From: Kribbella soli
GTDB taxonomy: Bacteria > Actinomycetota > Actinomycetes > Propionibacteriales > Kribbellaceae
DNA: 64,000 nucleotides
Direction of reading: 5' to 3'
NCBI RefSeq assembly: GCF_004331345.1
Contig: NZ_SJJZ01000003.1
Coordinates: 1-64,000, forward strand
The position numbers and the translations under genes are program-made. Each line of letters opens with the position of its first letter. Position 1 is the stretch's first letter. This document shows positions 50,701 through 58,653 of the stretch, one piece after another. A model generated the notes under the pieces. The model made no database searches and had not been told where the DNA came from. It saw only the letters and a list, made by a program, of their open reading frames with translations.

Positions 50701-53700
50701 GCTCGACGACCACGGCCACCCACTGCCCGCGGCCCTCGCCGGTCAGGACCCCGCCGTCGTACTCAGCCAGGCGGAGAACTGGGAACGCGCCTGTCAGCAG
50801 ATCGCCAAGCACCGGCTGGAGACCGGGTACGACCACGCCGCGCAGGACCGGCTGCGCTTTCAGCTCACCGAGCACCGCACCGGCCACCCGCCGCGGGTCC
50901 GGACCTACCAGATCGCACTCGAGCAGCACTTCGACCGCGTGACGCCGATCGGCGTCGCTGACAACGACATGGTCGTCAACGTCGACATCGGCGTCAGTAC
51001 GTCGGGACGTACCGGCTCCCGGGCGCAGAGTGTGCCCTGGTCGGCACGGCTGGGTCTGAGCAACGCGCCGGCCACAGGGGATGCCGGGACCACGCCGACG
51101 GCGGGTGTCTCGGTCGGCCGGACGTCGCGAGGCCGTTCCCTCGGTTGGTCGTCCACCAGAGGCGCGTACCGGATGACGGTGGCCGAGTCGGGTTCGACGG
51201 TCGCGGTGTTCGACGTACCGCACACGATCACGGTCAGCGAGGTCACCTCCGACGGTACGGCGGTGCCGGTGGCCTCGTCCGAGGGCAGCGCGCGCGTCTG
51301 GCTCGACAGCGAGTTCTGTGGAACAGCGCAGCCCACGGTCGCCGTACCGGGTCGCGTCAAAGCCAAGCTGCTGCAGACGGCAGCGGTCCACCACATCGAC
51401 GCGCGGGACCCGATCGCCCAGCTGACCGCCGCCGTACCCGGCCTCGAGGGCAGCTCCGCGCTGCAGCACCTCAGCGGATTCCTCGCCCCACGGAACCTCA
51501 TCGCCCGGCCCGAGCTGCTCACCACCGAGTACCGCACCAGCCTGGCCGTCGGTTCCGAACCGTCTGACCCGCTCGAGGCGATCCGGCAACGCGGTCTCAC
51601 TCCACGGCCGACCGCCCTGACCGTGACGACGCGGGTCGAGAACCTCAGGTACGTCGGTGCCGGGCATCCCATTCTCGCCGAGCTCAACGTCACGCTGGCG
51701 ACCACCGGCAGTACTGCGGGCGTCTCAACCGCCACGAGCGCAGGGATCAACGGCGGCAGTGGCGCCGTGTCTGCCGACGGGCAGTCGTACGGAGGCTCGG
51801 TCGGGCTGACCCGCACGACCACGGTCTCGTCGAGCGCGTCCGAGTCGGCCACGACCGGCGTCGAGCGGACCCTGATGCGGGACGGCCAGCACTACCAGTT
51901 CTGGGGCGATCTCGTCCTCGAGGCCCAGCTCCGGTCCGGCGGTGCCGCACCGCGGCGGATCCCGCTCGAGAACGGCGCCGTACTCCTCACGCTTCCCGAG
52001 CGCGACGCGCTGCTGTCGTACGGGCGGCGCGACCTGGATCTCCCGCTGCACCAGGTCTCCGACGCCGTCGAGCGTGTGCTCAACGGCAACCTGGTTCTCC
52101 CGCGCCGCACCATGACCGCCCTGATGCGCCGCTACCGGATCGACAAACGGGGCGCCACCGGCGGCCTCGCCGCCGCACACACCCACGAGGTGCTGGCCGA
52201 CGCGGTCCGGACGGCGGCCGGACTTCCGGCGCACACCGATCAGCGGCTCGACGCCGTACTGGCCCAGGCCGAAGATCTCGCTCGGCGGCGGGTCGAGCCA
52301 CAGCTCCCCCGCCACTACGACCGCATGATGGGCGCCGCGCAGGTCGACCAGGCCTCGCTGCAGGACCAGGACGGCAACGACACCGACCCGTTCCGGGAGG
52401 TCTGCGCAGCCGTCGCGGAGCACTCGCCGCAGGCGCTGGACGATCCCGTCCTGGTGGACGCGCTGCGCGGCGAGCTCGCCGGCACCCGCTGGCGAAACCA
52501 GCTGGACGACATGCTCGACCCGCGCGGCTTCGTCCTCGAGCGTCCGGTCCGCATCGGTGCGAGCACCCGCAATCTCCGGGTCCGGGTGCGCTTGCGGTTC
52601 GTCGGCCAACAGAGCACTGAGGCGGGCGGAACGCAGGGGCAGAGCGGCAGCGGCTTCGGCCTCGCCCAGCTGTGGAGCCTGCGTGACCGTAGCCGCAGCC
52701 GGACCGAGGGCACGTCGTACGGCGCCTCGCTCGACCTGTCAGGATCGGACGGGATCCCGGCGACGGCCGGTGCCGGCGCGGAGCTCAACACCTCCACTAC
52801 CGCGGCGAGCACCGAGGCCGGCACCCAGATCAGCACCGCCCTGGCGGTCGAAACGGCCCGGGTCGAGCGGGACTATCAGCTGTTCATCGAGATCGAGGAC
52901 TCGGCGACTCCCGGCGGGACGGCTGATTCCACGACTCGCCGGGAAGCCCACGGGCGGATGAGTCTCGCCGTACCGGCGTCTGTGCTCGATTCGGCTCCCC
53001 CGCAGCTCGGGCTCGAGATCCCGGACCACACAGACCACCGGCCTGTGGTCCTGCCCGAGCACTACTTCGCCGAGGGCACGCTGCCGTACCTGCCCGGCGC
53101 GGAGGAGGACAACGCCTTGTTCGAGGCTGCCTGCGCTCGTCTCGGCGAGGTCGATCTGCTCAAGCCCGAAGGTGTCCGAATGCACGCCTCGACGCTGGAG
53201 TCACGGCTCGGCGGCGCGAACCGGATGGTCGCGTTCCAGGAGATGGCCGGCCCGTCGGGGCACGAGCTCGTCCCGCTCGCCGTTCCCGGGGACAGCGCGC
53301 GGGTGGTCGCGATCCGGGTCCGCGCGGAGGTTTCGGGCCTGGAACTGCTGTCGGATCCGGACGAGGAGTCGACCACCCAGCTCGGCCAGAACTCCCGCGC
53401 GCTCCGGGTCAGCCAGGTGACCGCCCGCAGCAACAGGCTGCTGCCCGGTTCCCGGACGATCGGTACCTCTACGCCAGGCGGAGAACTCAGCGTGAGCACG
53501 ACGAGCAGCCGGCGGGTCAGCGAGCAGGACACCGGTACGGTCGGTGCGCGCCATGAGACCGGGCTGTACGAGTCCGGGCAGGTCGTCACGGTCAAAGTGC
53601 GGGTGGACTACCACCTGGACTTCGAGCGCCTCCGGCTCGGCCGGCGCAAGCAACCGAAGGTCGAACGCTCCGCCACGCTGCGGCGGGCGGCGTCCGGCGA

Positions 53701-54250
53701 GGCGTATCTGACGATGTACCGGCACGAGTACGACGAGATGCGGGCGCGGATGGAATCCGGTGGAGCCGCTCGTACCAGCTCGGCCGGCTCGGCCAGGCCG
53801 GAGCGGGTCCGGACCGTGCAGGTGACCGTGGATGCCGACGAGCAGCATCCGTACCGGCCTCTGGTCGATGCCCTCGACCAGGCCCGGCGCGAGGACGTCA
53901 ACGTCCGGCTGGCGGTCCGCGAGGCGAACGGCCGGCGAACCGTCTACGTCGCGCATCCGGACGGCACCATGGCCGGCCGGGGCGACCGTGGCTTCGCGGC
54001 GGCGTTCGCAACGCTGCACCCGCGGCTGGCCCTCCTCGCCGAGGGCCGCGTCGACCTCAGGGCGCTGCACACGCCGGATGCTCCACCGCGGCGTTTCACC
54101 AGCGCGGTCGTCGAGGCACTGCAACAGCACGGGATTCCGGCGGCAGCCCTCGCCGAAACCGACTCGCGGATGAGCCACACGCGGACCGCGAAGGCATCGA
54201 TGCGCCGAAGCCACACGGCCAACCCCGCGACCGGGATGACCATCGAGTGA
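47765..54250 (+). CDS. Giant multi-module protein 2 (about 2161 aa), paralogue of giant 1
   Basis: Collinear with giant 1: helical N-terminal domain (VRAREALGLAVGVVAPEALALRDG against ARSAVGNALGILHPSAVQLRDG), coiled-coil part (ERARRLRVRAV... DRHTEIASL), six beta-rich modules with Gly/Ser/Thr-rich inserts at about residues 560, 800, 1090, 1335, 1665 and 1900, and the conserved C-terminal domain (PYRPLVDALDQARRE... DRGFAAAFATLHPRLAL). The 170-residue segment before the coiled coil of giant 1 is missing. No signal peptide or membrane helix. Start set at TTG 47765, seven bases after GGGGAG; TTG 47759 is too close to it. Ends in a GTGA overlap with the next gene. Confidence 0.85.
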   Translation: MTSAASTANSPQVRAREALGLAVGVVAPEALALRDGTLRLRHSRERLARKALRRLERRLARRATAVGDDRLVAEAVAFVGAELDLVRGGTAADGATAGLDALLDLPGLPAVQQREAQALLQDLLDGNRLETEADLRRLTSTRARQEGSNRPFAADLVANARSLAHDAERLAQPQPQPATLRTPGRSRRPVGGGHQTSGGVGRPAAGGFFGPIRRLLSDIRTSAGAHRAVRDRRAEAQYEEFRRLSVEWRDTRAGLGVRALADVETDLTNLSGAIRHGGHPAPSVPWTGVQVVVPDAQQAPATTPEERFQARVRRQIADLDSAAADHLHRADVRTLSAAAARDQAAELFAAADDEAGARDASASERARRLRVRAVARLRVADRHTEIASLCTAAANQARTAAEAYRALSPAGGNAEAAVREVRAYEEATAATLPAKDVQHNGLPSGRLPHLTKLCKELNEALEKRKVPYSFTPDVLHRTLRGESRRILSPDGFVLTIGNDARTDADHLLQFHLQLDPGELHEVLDSPLTIDEAQVGQVVQGGFSVATAAAQNSATTADASLRTVTQALPDSSKLKAVAAFVAPGVELSRGRGRTVTGGATEFAQTGAVEALRGEFLRYRSDRPRWIWRIRESATADWSPPNVVDTGADHDAATLDLGYIHTYTVPPPTETTDLETLGLAAERRTAMPEHMATRVDGLNDLCDRTLAELQHRLGSLDRVGHDRVRSLVVEDGMIRLDETTRPGGVWRLITDGGRPVAWAQLETDVDLESAELTSDSSPDHKLELWRVGNSGASGSQSFSRSRTAGLTATTSISDLGSTTADIAPGVHAGRNTSHEDTASTADLGSRWSTQRVAPTVGVKLRLRHKVTVHRLDRDDSFTTEGAGDACLRMAERDAFRYGLPVPAAALLRDADGAVRRGSDGQLLLRGDPRPTDTPLQLPPWLGNGPGQLRGAGPAMIRELTGADDALKGFLTHLSQQGMIPPLDDHGHPLPAALAGQDPAVVLSQAENWERACQQIAKHRLETGYDHAAQDRLRFQLTEHRTGHPPRVRTYQIALEQHFDRVTPIGVADNDMVVNVDIGVSTSGRTGSRAQSVPWSARLGLSNAPATGDAGTTPTAGVSVGRTSRGRSLGWSSTRGAYRMTVAESGSTVAVFDVPHTITVSEVTSDGTAVPVASSEGSARVWLDSEFCGTAQPTVAVPGRVKAKLLQTAAVHHIDARDPIAQLTAAVPGLEGSSALQHLSGFLAPRNLIARPELLTTEYRTSLAVGSEPSDPLEAIRQRGLTPRPTALTVTTRVENLRYVGAGHPILAELNVTLATTGSTAGVSTATSAGINGGSGAVSADGQSYGGSVGLTRTTTVSSSASESATTGVERTLMRDGQHYQFWGDLVLEAQLRSGGAAPRRIPLENGAVLLTLPERDALLSYGRRDLDLPLHQVSDAVERVLNGNLVLPRRTMTALMRRYRIDKRGATGGLAAAHTHEVLADAVRTAAGLPAHTDQRLDAVLAQAEDLARRRVEPQLPRHYDRMMGAAQVDQASLQDQDGNDTDPFREVCAAVAEHSPQALDDPVLVDALRGELAGTRWRNQLDDMLDPRGFVLERPVRIGASTRNLRVRVRLRFVGQQSTEAGGTQGQSGSGFGLAQLWSLRDRSRSRTEGTSYGASLDLSGSDGIPATAGAGAELNTSTTAASTEAGTQISTALAVETARVERDYQLFIEIEDSATPGGTADSTTRREAHGRMSLAVPASVLDSAPPQLGLEIPDHTDHRPVVLPEHYFAEGTLPYLPGAEEDNALFEAACARLGEVDLLKPEGVRMHASTLESRLGGANRMVAFQEMAGPSGHELVPLAVPGDSARVVAIRVRAEVSGLELLSDPDEESTTQLGQNSRALRVSQVTARSNRLLPGSRTIGTSTPGGELSVSTTSSRRVSEQDTGTVGARHETGLYESGQVVTVKVRVDYHLDFERLRLGRRKQPKVERSATLRRAASGEAYLTMYRHEYDEMRARMESGGAARTSSAGSARPERVRTVQVTVDADEQHPYRPLVDALDQARREDVNVRLAVREANGRRTVYVAHPDGTMAGRGDRGFAAAFATLHPRLALLAEGRVDLRALHTPDAPPRRFTSAVVEALQQHGIPAAALAETDSRMSHTRTAKASMRRSHTANPATGMTIE

Positions 54251-54759
54251 ACGACTACGACCCGCCGTACGCCATCGCCCGGACGACCACCGAGGCGATG
54301 CTCTACCTCGACCTCACCGCGTGCCAGGACTGCGGCTCGGACCAAGCGGCCTGGCAGTACGACATCCACGACGCAGCGCTGAGGTACGTCGGTACGTGCG
54401 CGGGCTGCGGCGCAGAGCGGGAGTACCTGTTCTCACCGCCGTACCAGGGACTTCTCGATGAGGTCGCGACCTTCGGCGGACCGGAGCCGTCGGAGCTGGT
54501 CGACGCCGGGCAATGGCTGGCGGTCGCCGACTGGATCGCCGGCGAGGTGGCGGCCGACGACCGGTCCGAGGCGGCCCGCGCCGTGATGGCCTACGCACGC
54601 CAGGCCGTGCAGGAGGTCCTGAAGTTCGTCCCGCCGGCCGGCGACTCCGTGCCAGCGGAAGCATTCTGGACCGACGCCGGGCAGGCTGAACGGGACCGCG
54701 ACCCCGGACGCTTCCGGCGGGAACGGCTGCTGGCCGTCCGGGACAGCTACTCCGACTGA
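54247..54759 (+). CDS. Small acidic zinc-ribbon-like partner protein 2
   Basis: 170 residues from GTG 54247 (GTGA overlap with giant 2). C26-Q-D-C29 and C51-A-G-C54 correspond to the cysteines of partner 1. Shared blocks include CGAEREYLF, ATFGGPEPSELVDAGQWL and LKFVPPAGDSVPAEAFW. Same place after its giant as partner 1. Convergent with the acVLRF1 gene, overlapping its 3' end by 13 bp. Function unknown. Confidence 0.75.
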   Translation: MNDYDPPYAIARTTTEAMLYLDLTACQDCGSDQAAWQYDIHDAALRYVGTCAGCGAEREYLFSPPYQGLLDEVATFGGPEPSELVDAGQWLAVADWIAGEVAADDRSEAARAVMAYARQAVQEVLKFVPPAGDSVPAEAFWTDAGQAERDRDPGRFRRERLLAVRDSYSD

Positions 54760-55364
54760 TCCACTTCGATCCGGATCGCCCGGGCGTCGGCGCCGGCCTG
54801 CTCGAGAACCTTCAGCTTCGGATCCGGTACGCCGAGGAACGGCGGCCGCACCAACCCGGCGATCTCCTTCAGCCGGGGATCGTCGAGCACCGTTTCGACG
54901 GCCCGCCGGTCTCCCCCGCACACCAGCACGTCGAGCTTCGCCGGCGCCAGGATCCGCACCGCGACCTCGGTGGCCGCCGCGAACGCCTCGCGCGCCTGGT
55001 TGTCCCGCCGACGCGCGTACCGCTGCTGCGACCAGCCACCCGCCTTGGTCGTGCCCTGCACGTGCCGCGACCCGACCTTCGAGTCGAGAAGCTTGCCGCC
55101 GGCAAACACCCCGGCGCCGTAACCACCGCGCCGGACGAGCAGTACGCCGAGCCGTCGTTCGGTGAGCACATGCGCCACGAGCCCTGCGCGGGACAACTCC
55201 GCGAGGGGCTCGAAGGGCACAGTGACGACAGCGGACGCGCCGTCCTCGGCCGACAACGTGACGCTCGTCGGCGTCACGTCGTACACGACCTCACCATGCC
55301 GTTCACCGAACCCGGTCAGCCACCGGTCGAGCCGTTCGGGCGCCACGGAAACGATGCGCGTCAT
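54747..55364 (-). CDS. acVLRF1-type peptidyl-tRNA hydrolase (Vms1-like release factor family)
   Basis: 205 residues. Contains the family block GSRHVQGTTKAGGWSQQRYARRRDNQAREAF split as GSRHVQGTTKAG and GWSQQRYARRR (about residues 98-120), where the Gln/Arg-rich loop corresponds to the release-factor-like catalytic loop of Vms1/VLRF1. An eRF1-like fold (LDVLVCGGDRRAVETVLDDPRL) follows. The family is proposed to cleave peptidyl-tRNA on split ribosomal subunits in quality control. ATGA overlap with the TetR gene upstream, so it is the second gene of that operon. Assigned from motif memory; no search was done. Confidence 0.75.
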   Translation of the reverse strand: MTRIVSVAPERLDRWLTGFGERHGEVVYDVTPTSVTLSAEDGASAVVTVPFEPLAELSRAGLVAHVLTERRLGVLLVRRGGYGAGVFAGGKLLDSKVGSRHVQGTTKAGGWSQQRYARRRDNQAREAFAAATEVAVRILAPAKLDVLVCGGDRRAVETVLDDPRLKEIAGLVRPPFLGVPDPKLKVLEQAGADARAIRIEVDQSE

Positions 55365-55969
55365 GCGTCAACTCCCTCGGACAGCGCCGCACGCGCGATC
55401 GCGCGCGCGGACGACAGCATGACGTCTACGGCCTCGTCGCGGCTCAGGCCGGCCACGTCGACGAGCCAGACCAGCGCCTCGATACCGACAGCACTGCGCA
55501 CGGCGATAGCGAGACGGTGGACGGCGGCCTCGGACAACCTGTCCCGGGCCGGCGCGAGCGCATCCTCGAACCAGCCGATCGCACGCCCTTGCCGCAACGG
55601 CAGCTGCTCCGGCTGCGAGGACGGCTCGAGCGACAGCCGAAGCATCGTGCGCTGCTGCGGCTCGAATTTCAGCAGACTCTCGATGAACGCCGCCACGACC
55701 GCGAGCAGCCGAGTCTCTGGGTCGTCACCGCTGTCGGCCGGCAACAAGGAGGTGAGCTCGACCTCCGGGTGGGCGGCGGCGAGCAGCTCGGCCTGACTGC
55801 GGAAGTACCGGTACGCCGTTGTCCGTGAGATCGACGCGGCCGCGGCAGCCTCCTCGACCGTCGGAGCCGCCCCGCCCTGGGTGATCAGGTCGCGAGCGGC
55901 GGCGATCAGGTCGTTGCGCGTGCGCTGCTTCTGCCGGGTCCGGCCGGACTGCTCGTACGCCGTTGACAT
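55361..55969 (-). CDS. TetR family transcriptional regulator
   Basis: 202 residues from ATG 55969. N-terminal HTH (RTRQKQRTRNDLIAAARDLITQGGAAPTVEEAAAAASISRTTAYRYFRSQAELL split over residues 13-64), then an all-helical ligand domain. The start at 56041 would run through the divergent cupin promoter and is rejected. Divergent from the cupin gene with 64 bp between them and the palindrome ACGGTACCGT in the gap, so it probably controls the cupin gene and itself, together with acVLRF1. Confidence 0.85.
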   Translation of the reverse strand: MSTAYEQSGRTRQKQRTRNDLIAAARDLITQGGAAPTVEEAAAAASISRTTAYRYFRSQAELLAAAHPEVELTSLLPADSGDDPETRLLAVVAAFIESLLKFEPQQRTMLRLSLEPSSQPEQLPLRQGRAIGWFEDALAPARDRLSEAAVHRLAIAVRSAVGIEALVWLVDVAGLSRDEAVDVMLSSARAIARAALSEGVDA

Positions 55970-55976
55970 GGCATAC

Positions 55977-55986
55977 ACGGTACCGT
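55977..55986. promoter_or_regulatory. Candidate TetR operator between tetR and the cupin gene
   Basis: ACGGTACCGT, a perfect 10-bp palindrome, eight bp upstream of the TetR start codon and 48 bp upstream of the cupin ATG. Confidence 0.45.
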
Positions 55987-56033
55987 ACGTTCGTAATGGG
56001 ACTCCAGTCCCACGAACGGGAGGGGTGCTCGAC

Positions 56034-56510
56034 ATGACCACACTGGCTGCGACGGTCCGCGATCACGGCGAGGGCGAACGGCGGTGGTTCAGCGGCGGCG
56101 GTCTGCACACCTGGCTGGCGACCTCGGCGGAGACCGGAGGTGCGTTCCTGCTCTTCGAGTTCGTCGGCGAGCAGGGCAAGGTGACACCGCTGCACATCCA
56201 TCCCGCGTCGGACGAGACGTTCTACCTCCTCGACGGAGAGATCCTGCTCGACCTCGACGGGAAGAAACGCAGCCTCTCGGCCGGTGGAGTCGTAGTGATT
56301 CCCCGCGGCGTGCCGCATGCCTTCAGGGTCGTGTCCCCGACGACCAGGTTCCTGACGATCCAGACCCCGGGTACGGACGAGGCGTTCTACCGGCTCGCCA
56401 GCGAGCCGGCGCCCGACGGAAGCCGGCCGATCCCGGTCGACTTCGACCGGGTCCGGGACGCCGCCGAGAAGACCGGTGCCATCCAGATCGTCGGACCGCC
56501 ACCGTTCTGA
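56034..56510 (+). CDS. Cupin domain protein
   Basis: 158 residues from ATG 56034, with GGGAGGGG upstream; the longer ORF from 55881 is antisense to tetR. Single cupin barrel with motif 1 PLHIHPASDETFYLLDGE (two His and Glu metal ligands) and motif 2 PRGVPHAF (third His). Related to quercetin-dioxygenase-like and germin-like proteins; substrate unknown. Divergent from TetR, which likely represses it. Followed by a stem-loop terminator. Confidence 0.86.
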   Translation: MTTLAATVRDHGEGERRWFSGGGLHTWLATSAETGGAFLLFEFVGEQGKVTPLHIHPASDETFYLLDGEILLDLDGKKRSLSAGGVVVIPRGVPHAFRVVSPTTRFLTIQTPGTDEAFYRLASEPAPDGSRPIPVDFDRVRDAAEKTGAIQIVGPPPF

Positions 56511-56519
56511 CCACATGCG

Positions 56520-56547
56520 AGAGCCCGGGCCACCTGACCCGGGCTCT
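56520..56547. terminator. Bidirectional terminator stem-loop
   Basis: AGAGCCCGGG (56520-56529) and CCCGGGCTCT (56538-56547) form a perfect 10-bp stem with an 8-nt loop, between the convergent cupin gene and the last gene of the suf operon. Confidence 0.8.
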
Positions 56548-56562
56548 GCACTGCGGAAACAC

Positions 56563-56943
56563 TCAGACGTTGAAACCCAGCGCGCGCAGCTGGTCGCGGC
56601 CGTCGTCGGTGATCTTCTCCGGGCCCCACGGCGGCATCCAGACCCAGTTGATCCGGAAGTCGTTCACGAGGCCTTCGAGCGCCATCCGGGTCTGGTCCTC
56701 GATCACGTCGGTCAGCGGACAGGCCGCGGACGTCAGCGTCATGTCGATGATCGCCGTACTGGTGTCGTCGACGGTGATGCCGTAGATCAGGCCCAGGTCG
56801 ACCACGTTGATGCCCAGCTCGGGGTCGACGACGTCCTTGAGGGCCTCGTTCACGTCCTCGACCTTGGCCGGGGTCGTGCCCGCCTGCGCCGCTTCGAGGT
56901 CGACCTCGGGCAGCTCGATCTTCTCGTCGGTCTGGTCAGGCAT
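56563..56943 (-). CDS. sufT: SufT-like iron-sulfur cluster assembly protein (MIP18/DUF59 family)
   Basis: 126 residues. The DUF59 core is clear: VDPELGINVVDLGLIYGI, then DMTLTSAACPLTDVIEDQ with the reactive Cys, and WVWMPPWGPEKITDDGRDQLRALGF at the end. SufT helps maturation of Fe-S proteins. Last gene of the suf operon, overlapping sufU by eight bases. Confidence 0.92.
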   Translation of the reverse strand: MPDQTDEKIELPEVDLEAAQAGTTPAKVEDVNEALKDVVDPELGINVVDLGLIYGITVDDTSTAIIDMTLTSAACPLTDVIEDQTRMALEGLVNDFRINWVWMPPWGPEKITDDGRDQLRALGFNV

Positions 56944-57394
56944 TGTTCACTCCTTGATTCGCGGCCAGTGCCTGGGCCGTGGCGTCCCGCCAGGCCGACC
57001 AGCCCAGCAGTGCACACTTCACCCGGGCCGGGAACTGCGCGACGCCCGCGAACGCGACGCCGTCCTCCAGAACCTCTTCGTCCGGTTCGACATTCCCCCG
57101 GCCCTGCATGAGCTCGAGGAACTTCTCGTACGTCGCCATACCCTCGGCCACCGGCTTGCCGACCACCAGGTCCGACATCACCGACGTGGCCGCCTGGCTG
57201 ATCGAGCAGCCGACGCTGTCGTGCGTGACGCCCTTCACGGTGTCGCCGTCGAGCTCGACCCGGAGCGTGACCTCGTCCCCGCAGGACGGGTTCACGTGGT
57301 GCACCTCCACGTCGTACGGGTCCGCGAGGCCCGCGTGATGCGGGCTCCGGTAGTGGTCCAGGATGATCTCCTGGTAGAGGCTGTCGAGCTGCAT
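56936..57394 (-). CDS. sufU: Fe-S cluster assembly sulfurtransferase SufU
   Basis: 152 residues from ATG 57394. Zinc and sulfur-accepting site C38 (NPSCGDEV), D40, C63 (VGCSISQ) and C127 (RVKCALLGW), as in the SufU branch of IscU-like proteins that takes sulfide from SufS. The two-base gap from the sufS stop indicates co-transcription. The longer ORF to 58204 is the antisense-like frame of sufS and is ignored. Confidence 0.93.
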   Translation of the reverse strand: MQLDSLYQEIILDHYRSPHHAGLADPYDVEVHHVNPSCGDEVTLRVELDGDTVKGVTHDSVGCSISQAATSVMSDLVVGKPVAEGMATYEKFLELMQGRGNVEPDEEVLEDGVAFAGVAQFPARVKCALLGWSAWRDATAQALAANQGVNNA

Positions 57395-57396
57395 TA

Positions 57397-58653
57397 TCAG
57401 TCCACCTTGAAGAACGATCGGACGAACCCGAGTCCGTCGACGAGCGCGTCGACCTCCTCGGGAGTCGTGTACAGGTAGAAAGACGCTCTGGTCGACGATT
57501 GCATTCCGAACCGCTCGTGCACCGGCCGCGCGCAGTGGTGCCCGGCCCGGACCGCGATCCCCCGGGTGTCCAGCACGGTCGACACGTCGTGCGGATGGAC
57601 GCCGTCCAGCGCGAAGCTGATCGCACCGCCGTGGTCCGTGGCGTCGGTCGGCCCGAGCAGCGTCAGCCCGGGGACCGTCTTCAGGCCCTCGAGCGCGTAC
57701 TCGACGATCGCGTGCTCGTGCGCGGCGATCTTGTCCATCCCGATCCCGGACAGGTAGTCGACGGCCGCACCGAGCCCGACCGCCTGTGCGATCGGCGGCG
57801 TACCGGCCTCGAACCGGGCGGGCGGCGGCGCGTACGTCGAACCGGTCATCCGGACGACCTCGATCATCTCGCCGCCACCGAGGAACGGCGGGAGCGACGC
57901 GAGCAGCTCGTACCGGCCCCAGAGCACGCCGATGCCGGTCGGGCCGACGACCTTGTGACCGGTGAAGACCAGCAGGTCCGCGCCGAGCGTGGACACGTCG
58001 ACCGGGAACTGCGGGACCGCCTGCGACGCGTCCACCACCACGGTCGCGCCGACCGCGTGCGCCTTGGCGGCGATGTCGCTGATCGGGTTGATCGTGCCGA
58101 GCGCGTTCGACACCCAGGTGAGGGCGACGACCTTGGTGTTCTCGGTGAGCAGTTCCTCGATGTTGCTGAGGTCGAGCCGCCCGTCCTCGGTCACGCCGAA
58201 CCACTTCAGGGTGGCGCCGGTGCGCTCACACGCGAGCTGCCACGGGACGATGTTGCTGTGGTGCTCCATCTCGGAGACCACGACGACATCCCCCGGCTTC
58301 AGCGAAGCGCCGAGCGTGTGCGCGGCGAGGTTGAGCGCCTCGGAGGCGTTCTTGGTGAAGACGATCTCGTCCCGGTTCGGGGCGCCGATGAACGCGGCCA
58401 CCTTGTCCCGGCCGCCTTCGTACGCCGCGGTCGCCTCGGCACCGAGCTGGTGCATGGCGCGCGCGACGTTGGCGTTGTGGATCAGGTAGTGGTCCTCGAT
58501 CGCCTGCACCACCTGGCGCGGCTTCTGCGACGAGTTGGCCGAGTCCAGGTAGACCAGCGGGAATCCGCCCGCGAGCTCGCGGGACAGGATCGGGAAGTCC
58601 GCCCGGACCGACTGCAGGTCCAGCGGACTGCTAAAGGTCCGGGCGTCGGTCAC
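57397..58653 (-). CDS. sufS: Cysteine desulfurase SufS
   Basis: 418 residues. PLP lysine in the TGHKVVGPTGIG loop (K near 232), the His-Cys loop VRAGHHCARP carrying the nucleophilic Cys, and the RASFYLYTTPEEVDAL end define a group II cysteine desulfurase. It supplies sulfur for cluster building through SufU. Overlaps sufC by four bases (ATGA). Confidence 0.95.
   Translation of the reverse strand: MTDARTFSSPLDLQSVRADFPILSRELAGGFPLVYLDSANSSQKPRQVVQAIEDHYLIHNANVARAMHQLGAEATAAYEGGRDKVAAFIGAPNRDEIVFTKNASEALNLAAHTLGASLKPGDVVVVSEMEHHSNIVPWQLACERTGATLKWFGVTEDGRLDLSNIEELLTENTKVVALTWVSNALGTINPISDIAAKAHAVGATVVVDASQAVPQFPVDVSTLGADLLVFTGHKVVGPTGIGVLWGRYELLASLPPFLGGGEMIEVVRMTGSTYAPPPARFEAGTPPIAQAVGLGAAVDYLSGIGMDKIAAHEHAIVEYALEGLKTVPGLTLLGPTDATDHGGAISFALDGVHPHDVSTVLDTRGIAVRAGHHCARPVHERFGMQSSTRASFYLYTTPEEVDALVDGLGFVRSFFKVD

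Noticed and set aside
39423..54250. Calling the giants aerolysin-type pore toxins outright
   Set aside because: Only the pattern of beta strands with Gly/Ser/Thr-rich inserts supports it; no sequence motif of a known toxin family was found, so it stays a hypothesis.
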